64,000 nt of DNA from Folioceros fuciformis (GCA_049999805.1 JBNGIO010006284.1:170049-234048), one strand, 5' to 3'. Shown: positions 1-12,813, counted from the first letter of the stretch. A program made the numbers and translations. Notes: generated by a model not told the origin, from the sequence alone.

Positions 1-3000
1 TTTTCGCCAAGGAAGGTTTGTGAGACATTAAAACAAGCAGTTTGCTACTCTAACAACCCTGGTGGTGACGTATCAGTTGTGTTCAAGAAACCACAAACCC
101 AGTGCCGCTCTTTCGGTGGTGCCCAGCATGGATCTGACCATGAGGCGTCAACATCTACTTTTGTTTCAAACGCTGATTCAATCTCACTGCAGAGTCTGAA
201 AATGAAGTCTGAGAAAATGGAGACTGCCCACCCCAAGACTCAGCTTGATAGAACAGGGAAGGTGGATTTAGAGCCTTGCCCTGGTGAGTCGTCTTTTGAG
301 CTTGGCCTTCAAGTACCTGCAGGACACGTCCCTCCAGCAGAATCAGATGAACAAAGGGATGGTGAGAAGGATCTTGCAGAATGTACACCGAAGCAAGATT
401 GCGACAGTGATTCATGGTGGAGAAAAGGTCGCTCGTCATTGATGAGCTATTCCACACTGCCGGTTTACCAGGATGATGCAAGTGAAACTCTCTACTCTTT
501 ACGATATAACAGGAAGCCACCAAGCCCAGCTCACTGCCTCGACACTTTTTCCAACCATGGTCTCAATTCAGAAGAGCATGGCACAGTCTTTTTTGGAAAT
601 GTCAAGGATGTATCGGCTCAGCCCACGGTCATGGCTGGTTTAGTATTTCACTGTGAGTAGTACGCTTGAATTTTGAGTCAATGCTGCTGATTTTCTTTTA
701 AAGGCAAGTCATCTCACACAACTTCTAATTTGCTGCAGGGAGGTCAAAGGAAGGTGTGCATTTGCCGCCATTCCTTTTTGGATCACCAGGGAAAGTGAGC
801 AGATCTGAGCAAGCATCTAAGGAAAGGGAATATGTGGAGACGGAGCTCTGGGGTCTACAGCAGGGTGGAGATGGTAGAATGGGAGTGCCCGTGCACTTTG
901 AAAATGATGGGAGCATGTTCTACGTCCTGACACCGGCCCGAAGTCCTCCCTCCTGCTCAGCCGTTCAGGACTGGCTGCAGCAGAAGACGTCAAAAGGTGG
1001 TGATGGCCCTGGCAAGAAAGACAAACAAGTTTTCACCGTGGATCCGAATACAGGAAAGCTGGTTGCACTTGAAGGTGATGCACAAACCCAGACGACCCAG
1101 TCGTTCACTCAAGGATCCCTGGAGGATAATGAGTACTACAGACCTGCATCGCCAAAGTATGATGAGAAGCACGTGCTGACTGTGCCTTTCACTTCCACTG
1201 ATCACCATCTTGCGGCCTTGTCTGTTGATAAGAATTTATCTGTACAAAGACTGGGTGGGAAGATGCCCCCAGATGTTAACACGAAAACCCACAACCCAGG
1301 CAGTAATGAAGGCCTGCTGAATGCTCAGGATGAAGTAATTGGAGGTGAAGAGAATCAGGGCGCCAAAAAGGATCATGCCAGTTCCATAGTCCTTGGTGAA
1401 GCTATTGATACAACGAAGGATATTGCAAAGCTTACCCGACAATGGCGTGATGTTTCACAAATAACAGCCCCAGTCATCACAGCAGCTCAGATAACCCCTC
1501 TCAGTCAATCTGGATTTCGAGATCCAGCAAGTGAAGGTGGTGGTCAGCAACTCACTTTGGCAAGCATAGAGGTCAGACATGTTTGCAAGGACTTGACTGG
1601 TGCGTGTTGCTTAATTGCCATCTTGCTGAGTTAAAGTGTTTCGCATTTCAGATCTATGTACAGACCAGAGGAGATTTGCGACCTGACCCTAGATATGATG
1701 CGATCGGCTGCATAATTATAGTGTTTCAAGATGACCATCAGAACCGAGAACAGACTACGTTTGTTTTGATTAGAGATGAAACTTGCTGGCTTCAGAATAA
1801 GTAAGCGGAAGATTCTGATGTCTGTCTATTTCCTTGTATTATGCGTTCGTATTTTGAGTAACATCGCCAGTTTGCGTGTAACAGGAATGTGGATGGAATC
1901 ACTTCTTGTGAGCTGATATATTTACCCAATGAAGCCGCGCTGTTCAGCTGCCTTGTACAGTTGGTGAAGCTGTATGATCCAGATATTTTGATAGGATGGG
2001 AGATCCAGCGTTTCTCTCTGGGGCTTTTGGCAGAAAGGGCTTCCAATATTGGCATTGGACTCCTCAAGCAACTTTCTCGAACACAGCGAGGGAAAGATGC
2101 GGATCTTCCTGGACAGCAGGATGCCCAAAGGAACTCAGATAAGAGCCTTTTTGAAGGAAAGCAGGTCGAGACCACAGGGGCTAATGAACCTATCATAGAT
2201 GATGAGTGGGGAAGAACTCATGGAAGTGGCATATACGTTGGTGGTCGGATTGTTTTGAACTTATGGCGGATCATGCGCGGGGAAGTTAAACTTGGAATAT
2301 ACTCGTTGGAAGCGGTAGCAGAGCTGGTATTGAGAAGAAGGGTTCCTCGCATACCGTGGAGAACTTTGTCAGAATGGTTCTCTGGGGGACCAGGTGGTGC
2401 CCGGTTCAGGTGTCTAGAGTATTTCGTGGACAGAGCAAGGCTTAATCTGCAGATAATGGATCAACTTGACCTGGTGGGAAGTTACTTGTCCTCTTGTGTT
2501 GTTTTCTTGGCCGAATGAATGATGAGATCTTCTCCAGAGACCTGATGCATCTCAGTTCCTGATAAGCAGGTCAATCGTACAGCTGAACTGGCACGAATTT
2601 TTGGCATAGACTTCTTTTCAGTATTTTCACGTGGATCACAGTATCGAGTTGAATCTATGATGCTACGCTTAGCGCACACGCAGAACTTTCTTATGGTCTC
2701 TCCAAGTAAACAGCAGGTATATGAGTCTCCAAGCCCAAGTCCAGATACCATGAGCCGGACCTGATGCCCCCATGAACTGAACTTGAATGACTGTCTGTAG
2801 GTAGCTGCACAACCGGCAATGGAATGTCTTCCCCTGGTCATGGAACCAGAGTCTAGATTCTACACCAGCCCGGTGGTGGTGCTAGACTTCCAGTCACTGT
2901 ACCCATCAATCATCATTGCCTACAATCTCTGTTTTTCCACGTCCCTTGGAAAGATTGTCTCGCAGAACCCAAAGCAACTAGGGGTGACCTCAATGTATGT

Positions 3001-5044
3001 CCAGCCAGCTTTGTTGGCTGAACTCAAGGAGAAGCTGATACTCACTCCTAATGGTGTTATGTTTACTCCTCCTGAGGTCGGTGGTGAGTTGTTGCAATCG
3101 TTAGCATGCAGACTGTTCCATGTGTGTGTCAGATGCATCGCTCACTCGGGAGCTGGAAATGCAGGTCTGTCGTGGTGTGCTGCCCAGGTTACTAGATGAG
3201 ATACTCAGTACCCGCATTATGGTGAAGAAAGCAATGAAAAAACTTGCCCCGAAGGAAAGGGTCAGACAAAGGGTATGAACTTCACCAGAACTCATTGGGG
3301 CATTTGCATGGCCCATCTCCTCATGTTGTTGGTACATAAGTCGCCATGATGTCCGATCGTGCTGAAAATGACAAACCCTCGTGCAGGTTCTCAATGCAAG
3401 ACAATTTGCTTTGAAGTTGATAGCAAATGTGACTTACGGATACACAGCTGCCGGTTTCAGTGGCCGTATGCCATTTGCAGAGCTTGCTGACAGCATTGTC
3501 CAGCTTGGACGCATAACTTTAGAGCGAGCAATCCATCTGGTGAATGCACATCCGACATGGGGGGCCAGGGTTGTGTATGGGGACACGGACAGGTAAGGAT
3601 GATGATCTTGTTGATAATCGTGGATGCCTATAACTCTACATCTGGCTCCAGAATGGTGTGTTGGTTTCTCGGATAAGCCATCGAAGTTCTCTGTTGTTGG
3701 CAGCTTGTTTGTTCTTTTAGAAGGTCGAACACGAGAGCAGGCATTCAAGATTGGTCAGGAAATTGCCTCGACCGTAACAGCAGGAAATCCTCCACCCATT
3801 GTCCTGAAGATGGAGAAAGTATACCATCCGTGCGTTCTTCTCACCAAGAAACGGTATGTGGGTTACAGCTACGAGAGTGTGGGACAACAAAAACCGTTTT
3901 TTGATGCCAAGGGCATTGAAACAGTACGTAGAGATAGTTGCGCTGCAGTGAGGAAGACTATGGAAAGCTGTCTGAGGATTCTTTTTGAATCTAAAGATCT
4001 GTCCAAGGCAAGTTTGTTTGTTTCAACTGCTCTACCTTCTCTACCAGCTGTTGGGTGTATGACATCCTCTTGCTTTCTTGCAGGTGAAACAATACCTGAG
4101 ACGACAATGGGGTAAAATAATTAGTGGAAGAATATCTGTGCGTGACTTCATTTTTGCGAAGGAGGTGCGATTGGGTACATACAGTGCAAATGCATCAGTG
4201 CTCCCTCCAGCAGCCATAGTTGCTTCTAAGGCTATGAGTGTCGATCCACGAGCTGAGCCACTGTACGGTGAACGGATCCCTTACGTTGTCATCCATGGTG
4301 AACCAGGCGCTCGCCTGGTGGACATGGTTGTAGATCCTCACACACTCTTGAGCAACCCCCTTACTTTGCGGCTGCATGATATTTACTACATCACAAAGCA
4401 GATCATACCTGCTCTGCAAAGGATTTTTGGCCTTGTGGGAGTTGAGCTGAAGGTATGGTACAACGAAATGCCTCGGGTTTATCAGCTTCCGTCCAAGAAG
4501 CCCCTTCATCCAAAAGGCAAGTCAGATTTGGTGAAATTGCAATATCGAGCCACTCATAGAGCGACGATAGATAACTACTATCTTTCTCGCCATTGTCCTG
4601 TCTGTGGAACTTTTACTCGTGGTTCGGGTGCTGTTTGCCCCACCTGCTCCAAGGATCCTATGCTGGTGACAGTGGTCATGACTGGCCGAACATCTCAGTT
4701 GGAGCGCGAACTGAAACATCTGGAGACCGTAAGCATCAACTCTCTTTTCACACCACTGGTTGTCTTTGCAGTACCAAGTTGGATAGTATGCCACTTGTCA
4801 GAATGAGTTAGAGCTAATAAGTTACAGTATTGCACCATTCTGATCTCCCTCCTTTTCTTCTCAGATATGTCGGCATTGTGGTGGTGACGATGGCAAGCCC
4901 GAGCGAAAGATAAGTTGTGTGTCATTAGACTGTCCTGTCTTTTTTGAAAGGCGTAAAGCGGACACAGAGTTACAATCTGCTGTAGCTACACAACTACATG
5001 CCTGCACCAGTCCACATGGTTTGCTTCAATCCGAACTTTTCTAG
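1..5044 (+). CDS. REV3: DNA polymerase zeta catalytic subunit REV3, 5'-partial, 11 exons
   Basis: Family B polymerase of translesion synthesis, acting in the nucleus with REV7. Exons inferred from GT-AG sites with matching phase: 1-652, 739-1571, 1652-1800, 1885-2473, 2570-2716, 2801-3076, 3165-3272, 3387-3592, 3704-4007, 4084-4728, 4865-5044; spliced they give 1,362 codons, open at the window start. Plant REV3 is about 1,900 residues, so roughly 500 N-terminal residues lie outside. Seen in order: a poorly conserved linker (exons 1-2), the start of the polymerase-family core ([11 protein letters not shown]), motif A (DFQSLYPSI, about 2,887), motif B ([11 protein letters not shown]), motif C (YGDTDS, split by the 3,593-3,703 intron), and KKRYVGY. 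Two C-terminal cysteine clusters follow: CPVC...CPTC in exon 10 and CRHC...C...C in exon 11, the latter being the family's Fe-S site. Intron 4,008-4,083 has a GC donor. The gene is convergent with PPR gene A. Confidence 0.96.
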
Positions 5045-5544
5045 AAACCTGAGAATGCCGGCTGTCGGCACTCCCATGTATACATACTATCTTCTCGCTG
5101 CTGGTTAGGTTAACCCATAAAAGCGAGGAGCAATTGTTTGATGCTTTCAAGCTTTAAGGACTTGCCTCCGCTGTTCTGAAGTCCCTTATGGCTTCGAAGT
5201 TTAAAGAGAGGCTCAAAGGGTCTCCCCTCCAACACAAATCTAGAGCATATGCCGTGAAAATATGAAGTAGACTGCTTCCATCGTCCTTCGGCGAGTTCGA
5301 TTCTTCCACTGTCTGTCGATGGGTCCATTCCGTCCTTTTCCGTACTTAAAAAGGAAGTTTTCCCTTCTGGCTGAAATGCAGACATACAGGACGTGCCTTC
5401 TGGAATGTAAAACATGGAGCATGTTCCTCCCTGAATCACTGTAAGACCAATTGTGATAAAACCGGGTTCCAGTTTCTTCAGAGCTCGCTGTTTTGTCCCA
5501 AAGTCTCTGCTCATAGCATCCGACCACTATTGACAGATGATGGG
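5045..5544. other. intergenic, convergent 3' ends
   Basis: 500 bp between the REV3 stop codon and the stop codon of minus-strand PPR gene A. It must hold both 3' UTRs. No further gene or repeat is seen; the short ORFs here lack family resemblance. Confidence 0.6.
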
Positions 5545-8500
5545 TCAAGACGGTTCACCCAGTCCTCCCATCGTTTTGGAGCGAACATGATGAAACCTCG
5601 CACCGTCATCTTCACTGTCGAAATGTATTTTATCTATAACCAGGAAACCATGCACAACTCCGTCCATGTCTGTCCACCAGCTCTGACCTGGCTGCTTCCA
5701 CGCTCTGACTCTTCTCCTCCTTTCCTGCATCTCTTTTGCCTGCTCCCACATTTGGGCACTTACGTATATGTTCGCCATTAACACATATGCTGCAGCATCA
5801 CTTTTGTCCAAATTCATTGCTTCATCGAAAGCATGGCATCCTACCTCTACATTACACCACTTTCGACAAGCACCTAAGAGAGTGTGCCAAACTGCTGCAT
5901 CAGGCAGTGCAGGCATTCTCCTTACCAAAGCTAGTGCCTCCTCAAGGTGGCCTGCACGACCCATAAGATCTACCATGCATGTGTAGTGCTCTGCTGTCGG
6001 AGTAACGCCATAATGGGTGCTCATGGCATCAAAATGCTCGAGCCCCTTACGCACCAGACCTGCATGACTGCATGCTTTCAGAACACTCAGGAATGTGATG
6101 CCAGTGGGTTCTACACGATGCTCGCGCATTTTATGAAACAAGTCAGAGACCACAGCACCGTTCCCCTGATCCGTGTAGCCTGAGATTAGCGCGTTCCAGG
6201 CTACAATGTCTTGTTCAGCCAACTTATCAAAGACCTTTTGTGCATCAACCATGCTCCCAGACTTTCCATACATGTTTATCAAACTTACAGCTACTAGCAC
6301 ATTGCTGTCCAGCCCTTGTTCTTCAATCTGCGCATGAATCTTTCTTCCCAGATGTAAAGCAGCTACATTTGCACATGCTTGCAGGAGGCACACAAATGTC
6401 AAAGTATCCGGTGCAACAGTGTCTTCTTCATGCATAGCCCGGTAGAGAGATAGGGCTTCGAGGTCCAATCCCTGCTGGGAGTATCCTGTTATCATGGCAT
6501 TCCACGTCACCACGTCTTTCTGGGTAAGCCTGTCAAACATCTTCTGAGCATCTCCCAGGCTGCCACACTTGGCATACATATCTACCAAACTATTGGCTAC
6601 CATCATATCAGATTGAAGACCTAGTTCTCTGATTTGCGCATGAAGCTGCTTGCCCTTCTCCAAAGCTGAGATGCCTACACATGCACATGCTTGTAGGACG
6701 GACACACAAGTCATGGAATCTGGCGCAACCCTTCCTCCTTCCATAGCTTTGTGAAGGCGAAGGGCTTCCTCGCCCATGCCCTGCTGCGAATGTCCTGCGA
6801 TCATGGCATTCCACATCACGACATCTTTCTCAGAGAGCCTGTCAAATATTCTTTGCGCATCTTCAACCTTCCAGACTTTGCGTATCCTGCTAATAGAGTG
6901 GTAGATGTAACCATATTTTTCTCATCAAGTCTGTAGAACACATGCTCAGCGTCCTCTAGGCTTCCACACTTTGCGTACATGTCGACCAAGCTGCAACTAA
7001 TAACAGCGTTAACCGTGAGTCCTAGTTCTTCAATCTGTGCATGAAGCTGTTTCCCTTTCCGCAAAGCTTGGACACCCAAACTTGCGCATGCCTGCAGAAG
7101 AGATACGTATGTTACAGGATCTGGTACAGCAATGCCCTCATCTTGCATAGCTGTGTAGAGATGAAGGGCTTCCTGACCCATGCCACGCTGGGCGTATCCT
7201 GCTATCAAAGCTGTCCATGTGACCACATCTTTTTTATCAAGATCGTCAAATACTCTTTGCGCATCTTCCAAGCTGCCGCACTTGCTATACATGTTCACCA
7301 AACTGTTGGCTACAAACACATCAGATTGCAGGCCTCGTTCTCTAATATCCCACTGCATGTGCCTTCCCTTCTCCAAAGCAAGGGTGCCTACACTTGCACA
7401 CGCCTGCAGAAGGCACACAAATGTCACAGAATCGGGTGCAACAGTGCCTACTTGTTGCATCGCTCTGTACAATAGAAGAGCTTCCTGCAGCATGCCCCGG
7501 TGGCAATACCCTGCAACCATAGCATTCCATGCCGTCACATTCTTATGGGTAAGGCCGTCAAACACACCCTGGGCATCCACTAGGCTGCCACACTTCAGGT
7601 ACATCTTCACCAGACTGCAACCTACAACAACATCAATCTGAAGTCCTCGTTCTCCAATAAGTGCATGCAGCTGTCTACCTTTCTCCAAAGCAGGAGCGCC
7701 CATACTTGCACATCCCTGCAGGAGGCACAAAAAGGTCACACAATCGGGTGAAGCCATATCTTCCTCTTGCATAGCACTGTAAAGCCTGAAGGCTTCTTGC
7801 CATAAGCCCTGCTGACAATATCCTGCGATCATAGCATTCCACGACACTATATCCTTATGGCCAAGTGCGTCGAACACTCTACGAGCATCATCCAAACTGC
7901 CACACTTCGCATACATGTCCATCAAGGAATTCCAAACAAACAAATCAGGCTCGAAACCATCAACCCCACTGGCTAGCACATAAGCATGCACCTGCTGCCC
8001 AGCTTCCAAATCCGATTCCCTTGCACACGCTTGAAGGGCTGCGACATATACATGCCCATCGGGCTTCACACTTGACCTGCCCATCTTGTACAAGTCTATC
8101 GCCTGCTCAGCCAGCCCCTGGTTCACATAAGCAGAGATTATGGAGGACAACATAAAAGCATCTGGCTTGGCAACCACAGCAAAGACAGCCATCGCTTCGT
8201 GCAACCTACCATGAGAAGAATACATTCGAATGATGTGGTTGCACAAGGATGTGTCCAACTCGTACCCCTGCTCGACAATGAGAGCATGAACACGGCGACC
8301 CAGAGCCAGATCCCTCTGAACCACACATTTCTTCAGGACAGTATAGAAAGCAGATGCAGTTATACTACTCCCTGTCTGCACCAGAACTCCCAGACCCTCA
8401 ACAGCCTCAGTGTCCTGCTCCTGCTTACAGAGTTGTCTCACGCTTTCATCCGATACGGCTCTTTGATACTCTGCAGATCTGTCAGGGTCACGGTCACGAC

Positions 8501-8831
8501 CCGTCCGCATTTCCATAGCAGACAATTCCACATCACCCCAAGATGGCTTGCACAGGGACTCTGTATGCCAGAAGCCCCGAGAATACACCCTGTGTTCAAA
8601 TTGCCTGCTGTGCCCCCAAAGCGTATGGTCCAGAGAACACCGTCGACAAAGGAACTCATGCCGTCTACCCTCCCCAGACAGGAGGCATTCTCGTGAGTGG
8701 TATGAAGGCGGTGCAAGGCTTCCCCCACTGGAGGCAGCCTTGCTCCGTAACTTTTCCCACCTTGAAGTCAGGCCAGTGGGCCTTATCCTCCGGGACCTGT
8801 AATCCCACCAATGCTTTCTCCAAGCATCCAT
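5545..8831 (-). pseudogene. PPR gene A: PLS-class PPR protein, E+ type, with a 1-nt frameshift
   Basis: Two minus-strand reading frames (8,831-6,816 and 6,819-5,545) together match one PLS-class pentatricopeptide repeat protein of the subfamily of genes B, C, D, G and H. The frame changes at about 6,864-6,867. There the sense strand reads ...AGGTTGAAGATGCG, one base shorter than the equivalent site in gene B, so the AKSGRL-DAQR motif is interrupted and the first frame stops shortly after. ATG at 8,831 opens an N-terminal region of about 130 residues of low complexity, possibly an organelle targeting region. About eight P motifs, each with L and S partners (KQLHAQI, MYAKCGSLEDA), are followed by E1, E2 and an E+ motif (SWWTDMDGVVHGFLV). 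There is no DYW domain. The family acts as sequence-specific RNA-binding factors in plastids or mitochondria. Either a decayed gene or an assembly base error; elsewhere the frame is clean. Confidence 0.85.
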
Positions 8832-9723
8832 AATTCACCCAAACCAGATGAGCTGATGACAGTGTCCATATCCACAGGATTCGGGCTTCTGCGATGTCAA
8901 GCTTACCCATGATCAACTCCAGGTTTGCTGTCGGCCTTTCTTGGTCTTCATTGCAGTTGCTCACATATCTCAGTGCTGCTTGAAAGATCGCAGGCATGTG
9001 GACTCGATCTTTGTTGCTTTCATACCTCTGGTGCCTTGAAGAACTCAAGTTTTTCAGTTCGGAAAGTTGCTCCCTTATGGATTGAGTCTGGAAGATCCGA
9101 AGAAACTGCACCTTGTAAGCATTCGTTTTCGAAATTTCTCAAAAGGAGTCGAAAGGGGCGTGGGGTGTAGAGAATGGGAATGGCAAAATCTCTCCGACGT
9201 GGCCATCAAAATGAAGCTAAGGTTGAACATCCTCCGGCAAAATCCAGAGTAATGGATNNNNNNNNNNNNNNNNNNNNNNNNNNNNNNNNNNNNNNNNNNN
9301 NNNNNNNNNNNNNNNNNNNNNNNNNNNNNNNNNNNNNNNNNNNNNNNNNNNNNNNNNGAGTAATGGATTAATCTGAAGCCTTTGCGTTTGCGATCCATCC
9401 TCGTGCTTACTTGTCGTGTGCATAGGAGAGTTGTTAGAAGATAAAGGGCACCAGGTGGTTTCGTGGTTGGTTTGGCCGATTTGTGAAGAACGATGAATTT
9501 GGGGAGGTTTGGATCATGAGACATGTTATCCACGAAGTCTTGGTCGCCCCGCTATGTCAGATCCTTCATGATTTGACGCGTTCGATGCCTCCCTTGGTTG
9601 GGCAACTGCTCACCCTTCCAGCGGTCATGGACGAAAACGTACCTTGGACTATATCGATTTTTCTTCTTGTTGGCCATGATTCGATCATCGGTGTATTTGA
9701 GGTGTTTCTGCCTCGCTAGCATG
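8832..9723. other. intergenic between PPR genes A and B, with assembly gap
   Basis: Holds the upstream region of gene A and the 3' flank of gene B. A 100-N gap lies at 9,258-9,357. The 11 bases before it (9,247-9,257) are repeated just after it (9,358-9,368), so the gap may be smaller than drawn or false. A minus-strand open frame (8,665-8,997 from its first ATG) overlaps the 5' end of gene A in another frame and has no recognised family. Confidence 0.6.
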
Positions 9724-12700
9724 TCATCCAACTCTCCAGAGGCTTTCGTCCGCAACCAAGAAGTTATGCACCAGACCATCCACGTCGGTCCACCAGCACT
9801 GTCCAGGCTGCTTCCATGCCCTGATTCCTGTTCGCCTCGTCTGCGTTTCATGTGCCCGCTCCCACATCCGGGCACCTCTGTATATATTCAACATCAAAAC
9901 ATAAGCTGCGGCGTCCATTTTGTCTACCTTCAAGGCTTCATCAAAGGCATGACATCCCAGCTCGACTTCGCCCCACTTTTGACAAGCACCTAACAGAGCG
10001 TGCCAAACGGCAGCACTAGGTTGAACAGGAATTGTCCTTAACAAATCCAGAGCTTCCTCCAATCGGCCTGCACGACCCAGGAGATCCACCATGCATGTGT
10101 AGTGCTCTGCGGTAGGAGTGATGCCATAGTGTCTGCTCATAGCCTTGAAGTACTGTTGCCCCTCGTGCACTAGCCCCTTGTGACTGCATACTGTTAAAAC
10201 ACAGAGGAATGTGATGTCTGTTGGCTGTATGCCATCCCATCTCATTCTGTGGAACAAGTCAAAGACAACTTTGCTGTCTCCTTGACAAGTGTACCCTGCT
10301 ATCAGCGAATTCCAGACTACGCCGTCTCTTTCAATCAATGTGTCAAAGACCTGCTGTGCATCAACCATGCTCCCCACCTTTGAATACATGTTTATCAGAC
10401 TAGCTGCTACAAGAACATCAGTGTGAAGCCCTTGTTGTTCAATCTCTGCGTGGAGCTGCCTTCCCACCTGCAAAGCTGCCACATTTGCACATGCCTTCAG
10501 AAGGCACACATATGTCACAGGGTCCGGTGCAATTATGCGGCCCTCTTGCATAGCCTTGTAAAGACACAGGGCTTCCTGTCCCATCCCCTGCTGGGAATAT
10601 CCTGAAATCAGAGCATTCCACGTGACAACATCCTTCTGAGCAAGCCCGTCGAATATCCTGTGCGCATCTTCTAAGCTACCACATTTTGCGTACATGTAGA
10701 CCAAGCTATTCGCAACAAGCACATCTGCTTGAAGTCTTCGTTCTCTAATTTGTGCATGAAGCTCCTTCCCTTTCTCCAGAGCGAGGGTACCCACACTTGC
10801 ACATGCTTGCAAGAGGGAAACATATGTCACATAATCAGGTGACACAAGGTCTTCATCTTGCATAACATTGTATAAAGAAAGGGCCTCCTCACCCAATCCT
10901 TGTTGGGAATATCCTGCAATCACGGCATTCCATGTCACTACATCTTTCTCAGGAAGCTGGTCAAAAATGCTTCGGGCATCTTGCAACTTGCCAGATTTTG
11001 CATATCCTGTTATGAGGGTGGTCCATGTTACCATGTTCTTTTGACGAAGTCCATCAAACACGGCCTGAGCATGCCCTAGGCTGCCACACTTTGCATACAT
11101 GTTTACCAGACTGCAGCCTACAACAGCATCAATATTAAGTCCTCGTTCAACAATCTGTTGATGAAGCTGTTTTCCCCTTTCCAAAGCCAGTGTACCAACA
11201 CTTGCACATGCCTGCAGCATAGACACAAATGTCACGGCGTTGGGTGCAGAGATGCTCTCCTCTTGCATGGCACTGTAGATTTGAAGGGCTTTCGGACCCA
11301 TGCCTTGCTGGGAATATCCTGCTATCAATGCTGTCCAAGTCACAACATCCTTGTATGCGAGTGCATCGAACACGCTTTGAGCGTCTTCCAAGCAACCGCA
11401 CTTTGCGTACATGTTTACCAGGCCACTCCCAACACGAACATGAACCTCATGCCCTTGTTCTCTAATCTCTGCATGAAGCTGTTTCCCCTTCTCCAAAGCC
11501 GGTGTTCCCACACTTGCACAAGCCTGTAACAGAGACACAAACGTCACAGCATTGGGTGCGGCAACACCTTCCTCTTGCATAGCACTGTAAAGCTGTAGGG
11601 CTTCCTGACCCATGCCCTGGTGGGAATAGCCTGCCAAAAGAGCAGTCCAAGTCACCACATCTTTCTTACCGAGTCCTTCAAACATTCTTCGGGCATCTTC
11701 CAAGCTGCCGCACTTTGCATACATGTTCACCAAGCTGTTCGCCACAGAGACATCAGTTTCAAGCGCTCGTTCTCTAGTTTGAGCATGAAGCTGCTTCCCA
11801 CGCTCCAATGCCGGGTTACCCACAAGTGCACAGGCCTGCAGGAGAGAAACAAATGTCACAGCATTGGGTGTAGCAACGCCTTCCTCTTGCATGGCACCGT
11901 AAAGGTCAAGGGCCTCTTCACCCATGCCCTGCTGCGAATATCCTGCAATCAAAGCGGTCCATGTCACCACATCTCTCCGCCGAAGTCCATCAAACACTCG
12001 TCGAGCATCTTTCAAGCTACCACACTTGGCGTACATGTCCACCAAGCAGTTAGAAACAATCAGATGAGGCTCAGTACCTCTGGCCAATATATCAGCATGC
12101 ACCTGGTGCCCGGTTTCCAAGTCTCCCATCTTTGCACAAGCCTGAAGGGCTGCCGCAAACACATGCCCATCTGGCTTCACATTTGAAGCTCGCATGTCAT
12201 GGTACAGCTGTACGGCCTGCTGAGCTTGTCCAAGGGCAACATGTGCAGAGATTACGGAAGACCACATGAAGGCATCTGGCACAGCAACCACGGTAAAGAC
12301 TTCCATCGCCTCCTGCAACTTGCCCTGAGAAGCATACATCCGGAGGATGTGGTTGCACATGAAAGTATCCGATTCATACCCAACTCTCACAGTGAGAGCA
12401 TGCACACACCGACCCACAATCAGGTCCTTGTAAACAGCACACTTTTTAATCATAGAATAGAACAGCGTTCGAGAAACACGACAGTCTGTCTGCACCAGAA
12501 CTCCCAGAGCCTCAACAGCCTCAGAGAGATGCCCCTGCTCACATAACTGGCTCAAGCCCTCTGACATTACTATCCTTTCATATCCTACAGGCCTGCGAAG
12601 GTACCCGTCATCTGGCATGCTCCAGTTTGAACCATGAGCAGGACACAAACAGCCTCTTGGAAGAGGCCCTGCCCCTCTTGATGACAACGATGTGCACCCA

Positions 12701-12813
12701 TGATTTCGTGAAGTATTCAGTGAACCCATCCAGCCAAGACTGAGCCTAAAATGCAACCCTAGAGCCAGAGCACCGGAGCTGAATGTTGGGCAGACGATAG
12801 TTGGCACGTCCAT
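9724..12813 (-). CDS. PPR gene B: PLS-class PPR protein, E+ type, no DYW
   Basis: Uninterrupted single exon of 1,029 codons. The frame is open upstream to a GTG at 12,870, but the first ATG is 12,813, which I take as the start. The N-terminus is followed by the subfamily signature VEALGVLVQTDC and the FMWSSVISA first P motif. There are eight P motifs in P-L-S order. L motifs read like VTFVSLLQACA..GKQLHAQ and S motifs like VNMYAKCGSLEDA. One unit (TWTTLITGYAKSGKLQDARS) is a lone 31-residue S-like motif with no L motif. The protein ends with E1, E2 and E+ (WWTDVDGLVHNFLVAD) and lacks a DYW domain. By family it is a site-specific RNA-editing or RNA-processing factor in an organelle; if it edits, it needs a deaminase in trans. 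Tail to head with gene A, 892 bp apart. Confidence 0.92.
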   Translation of the reverse strand: MDVPTIVCPTFSSGALALGLHFRLSLGWMGSLNTSRNHGCTSLSSRGAGPLPRGCLCPAHGSNWSMPDDGYLRRPVGYERIVMSEGLSQLCEQGHLSEAVEALGVLVQTDCRVSRTLFYSMIKKCAVYKDLIVGRCVHALTVRVGYESDTFMCNHILRMYASQGKLQEAMEVFTVVAVPDAFMWSSVISAHVALGQAQQAVQLYHDMRASNVKPDGHVFAAALQACAKMGDLETGHQVHADILARGTEPHLIVSNCLVDMYAKCGSLKDARRVFDGLRRRDVVTWTALIAGYSQQGMGEEALDLYGAMQEEGVATPNAVTFVSLLQACALVGNPALERGKQLHAQTRERALETDVSVANSLVNMYAKCGSLEDARRMFEGLGKKDVVTWTALLAGYSHQGMGQEALQLYSAMQEEGVAAPNAVTFVSLLQACASVGTPALEKGKQLHAEIREQGHEVHVRVGSGLVNMYAKCGCLEDAQSVFDALAYKDVVTWTALIAGYSQQGMGPKALQIYSAMQEESISAPNAVTFVSMLQACASVGTLALERGKQLHQQIVERGLNIDAVVGCSLVNMYAKCGSLGHAQAVFDGLRQKNMVTWTTLITGYAKSGKLQDARSIFDQLPEKDVVTWNAVIAGYSQQGLGEEALSLYNVMQDEDLVSPDYVTYVSLLQACASVGTLALEKGKELHAQIRERRLQADVLVANSLVYMYAKCGSLEDAHRIFDGLAQKDVVTWNALISGYSQQGMGQEALCLYKAMQEGRIIAPDPVTYVCLLKACANVAALQVGRQLHAEIEQQGLHTDVLVAASLINMYSKVGSMVDAQQVFDTLIERDGVVWNSLIAGYTCQGDSKVVFDLFHRMRWDGIQPTDITFLCVLTVCSHKGLVHEGQQYFKAMSRHYGITPTAEHYTCMVDLLGRAGRLEEALDLLRTIPVQPSAAVWHALLGACQKWGEVELGCHAFDEALKVDKMDAAAYVLMLNIYRGARMWERAHETQTRRTGIRAWKQPGQCWWTDVDGLVHNFLVADESLWRVG

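Noticed and set aside
756-1634. Separate gene at 756-1,634
   Set aside because: It is REV3 exon 2 read past its donor into the intron; phases to the exons on both sides match.
8665-9111. Minus-strand open frame overlapping the 5' end of PPR gene A in another frame
   Set aside because: It begins with GTG; the first ATG is at 8,997, it has no known domain, and overlaps a better-supported PPR frame. It could be a 5' leader ORF but nothing supports it.
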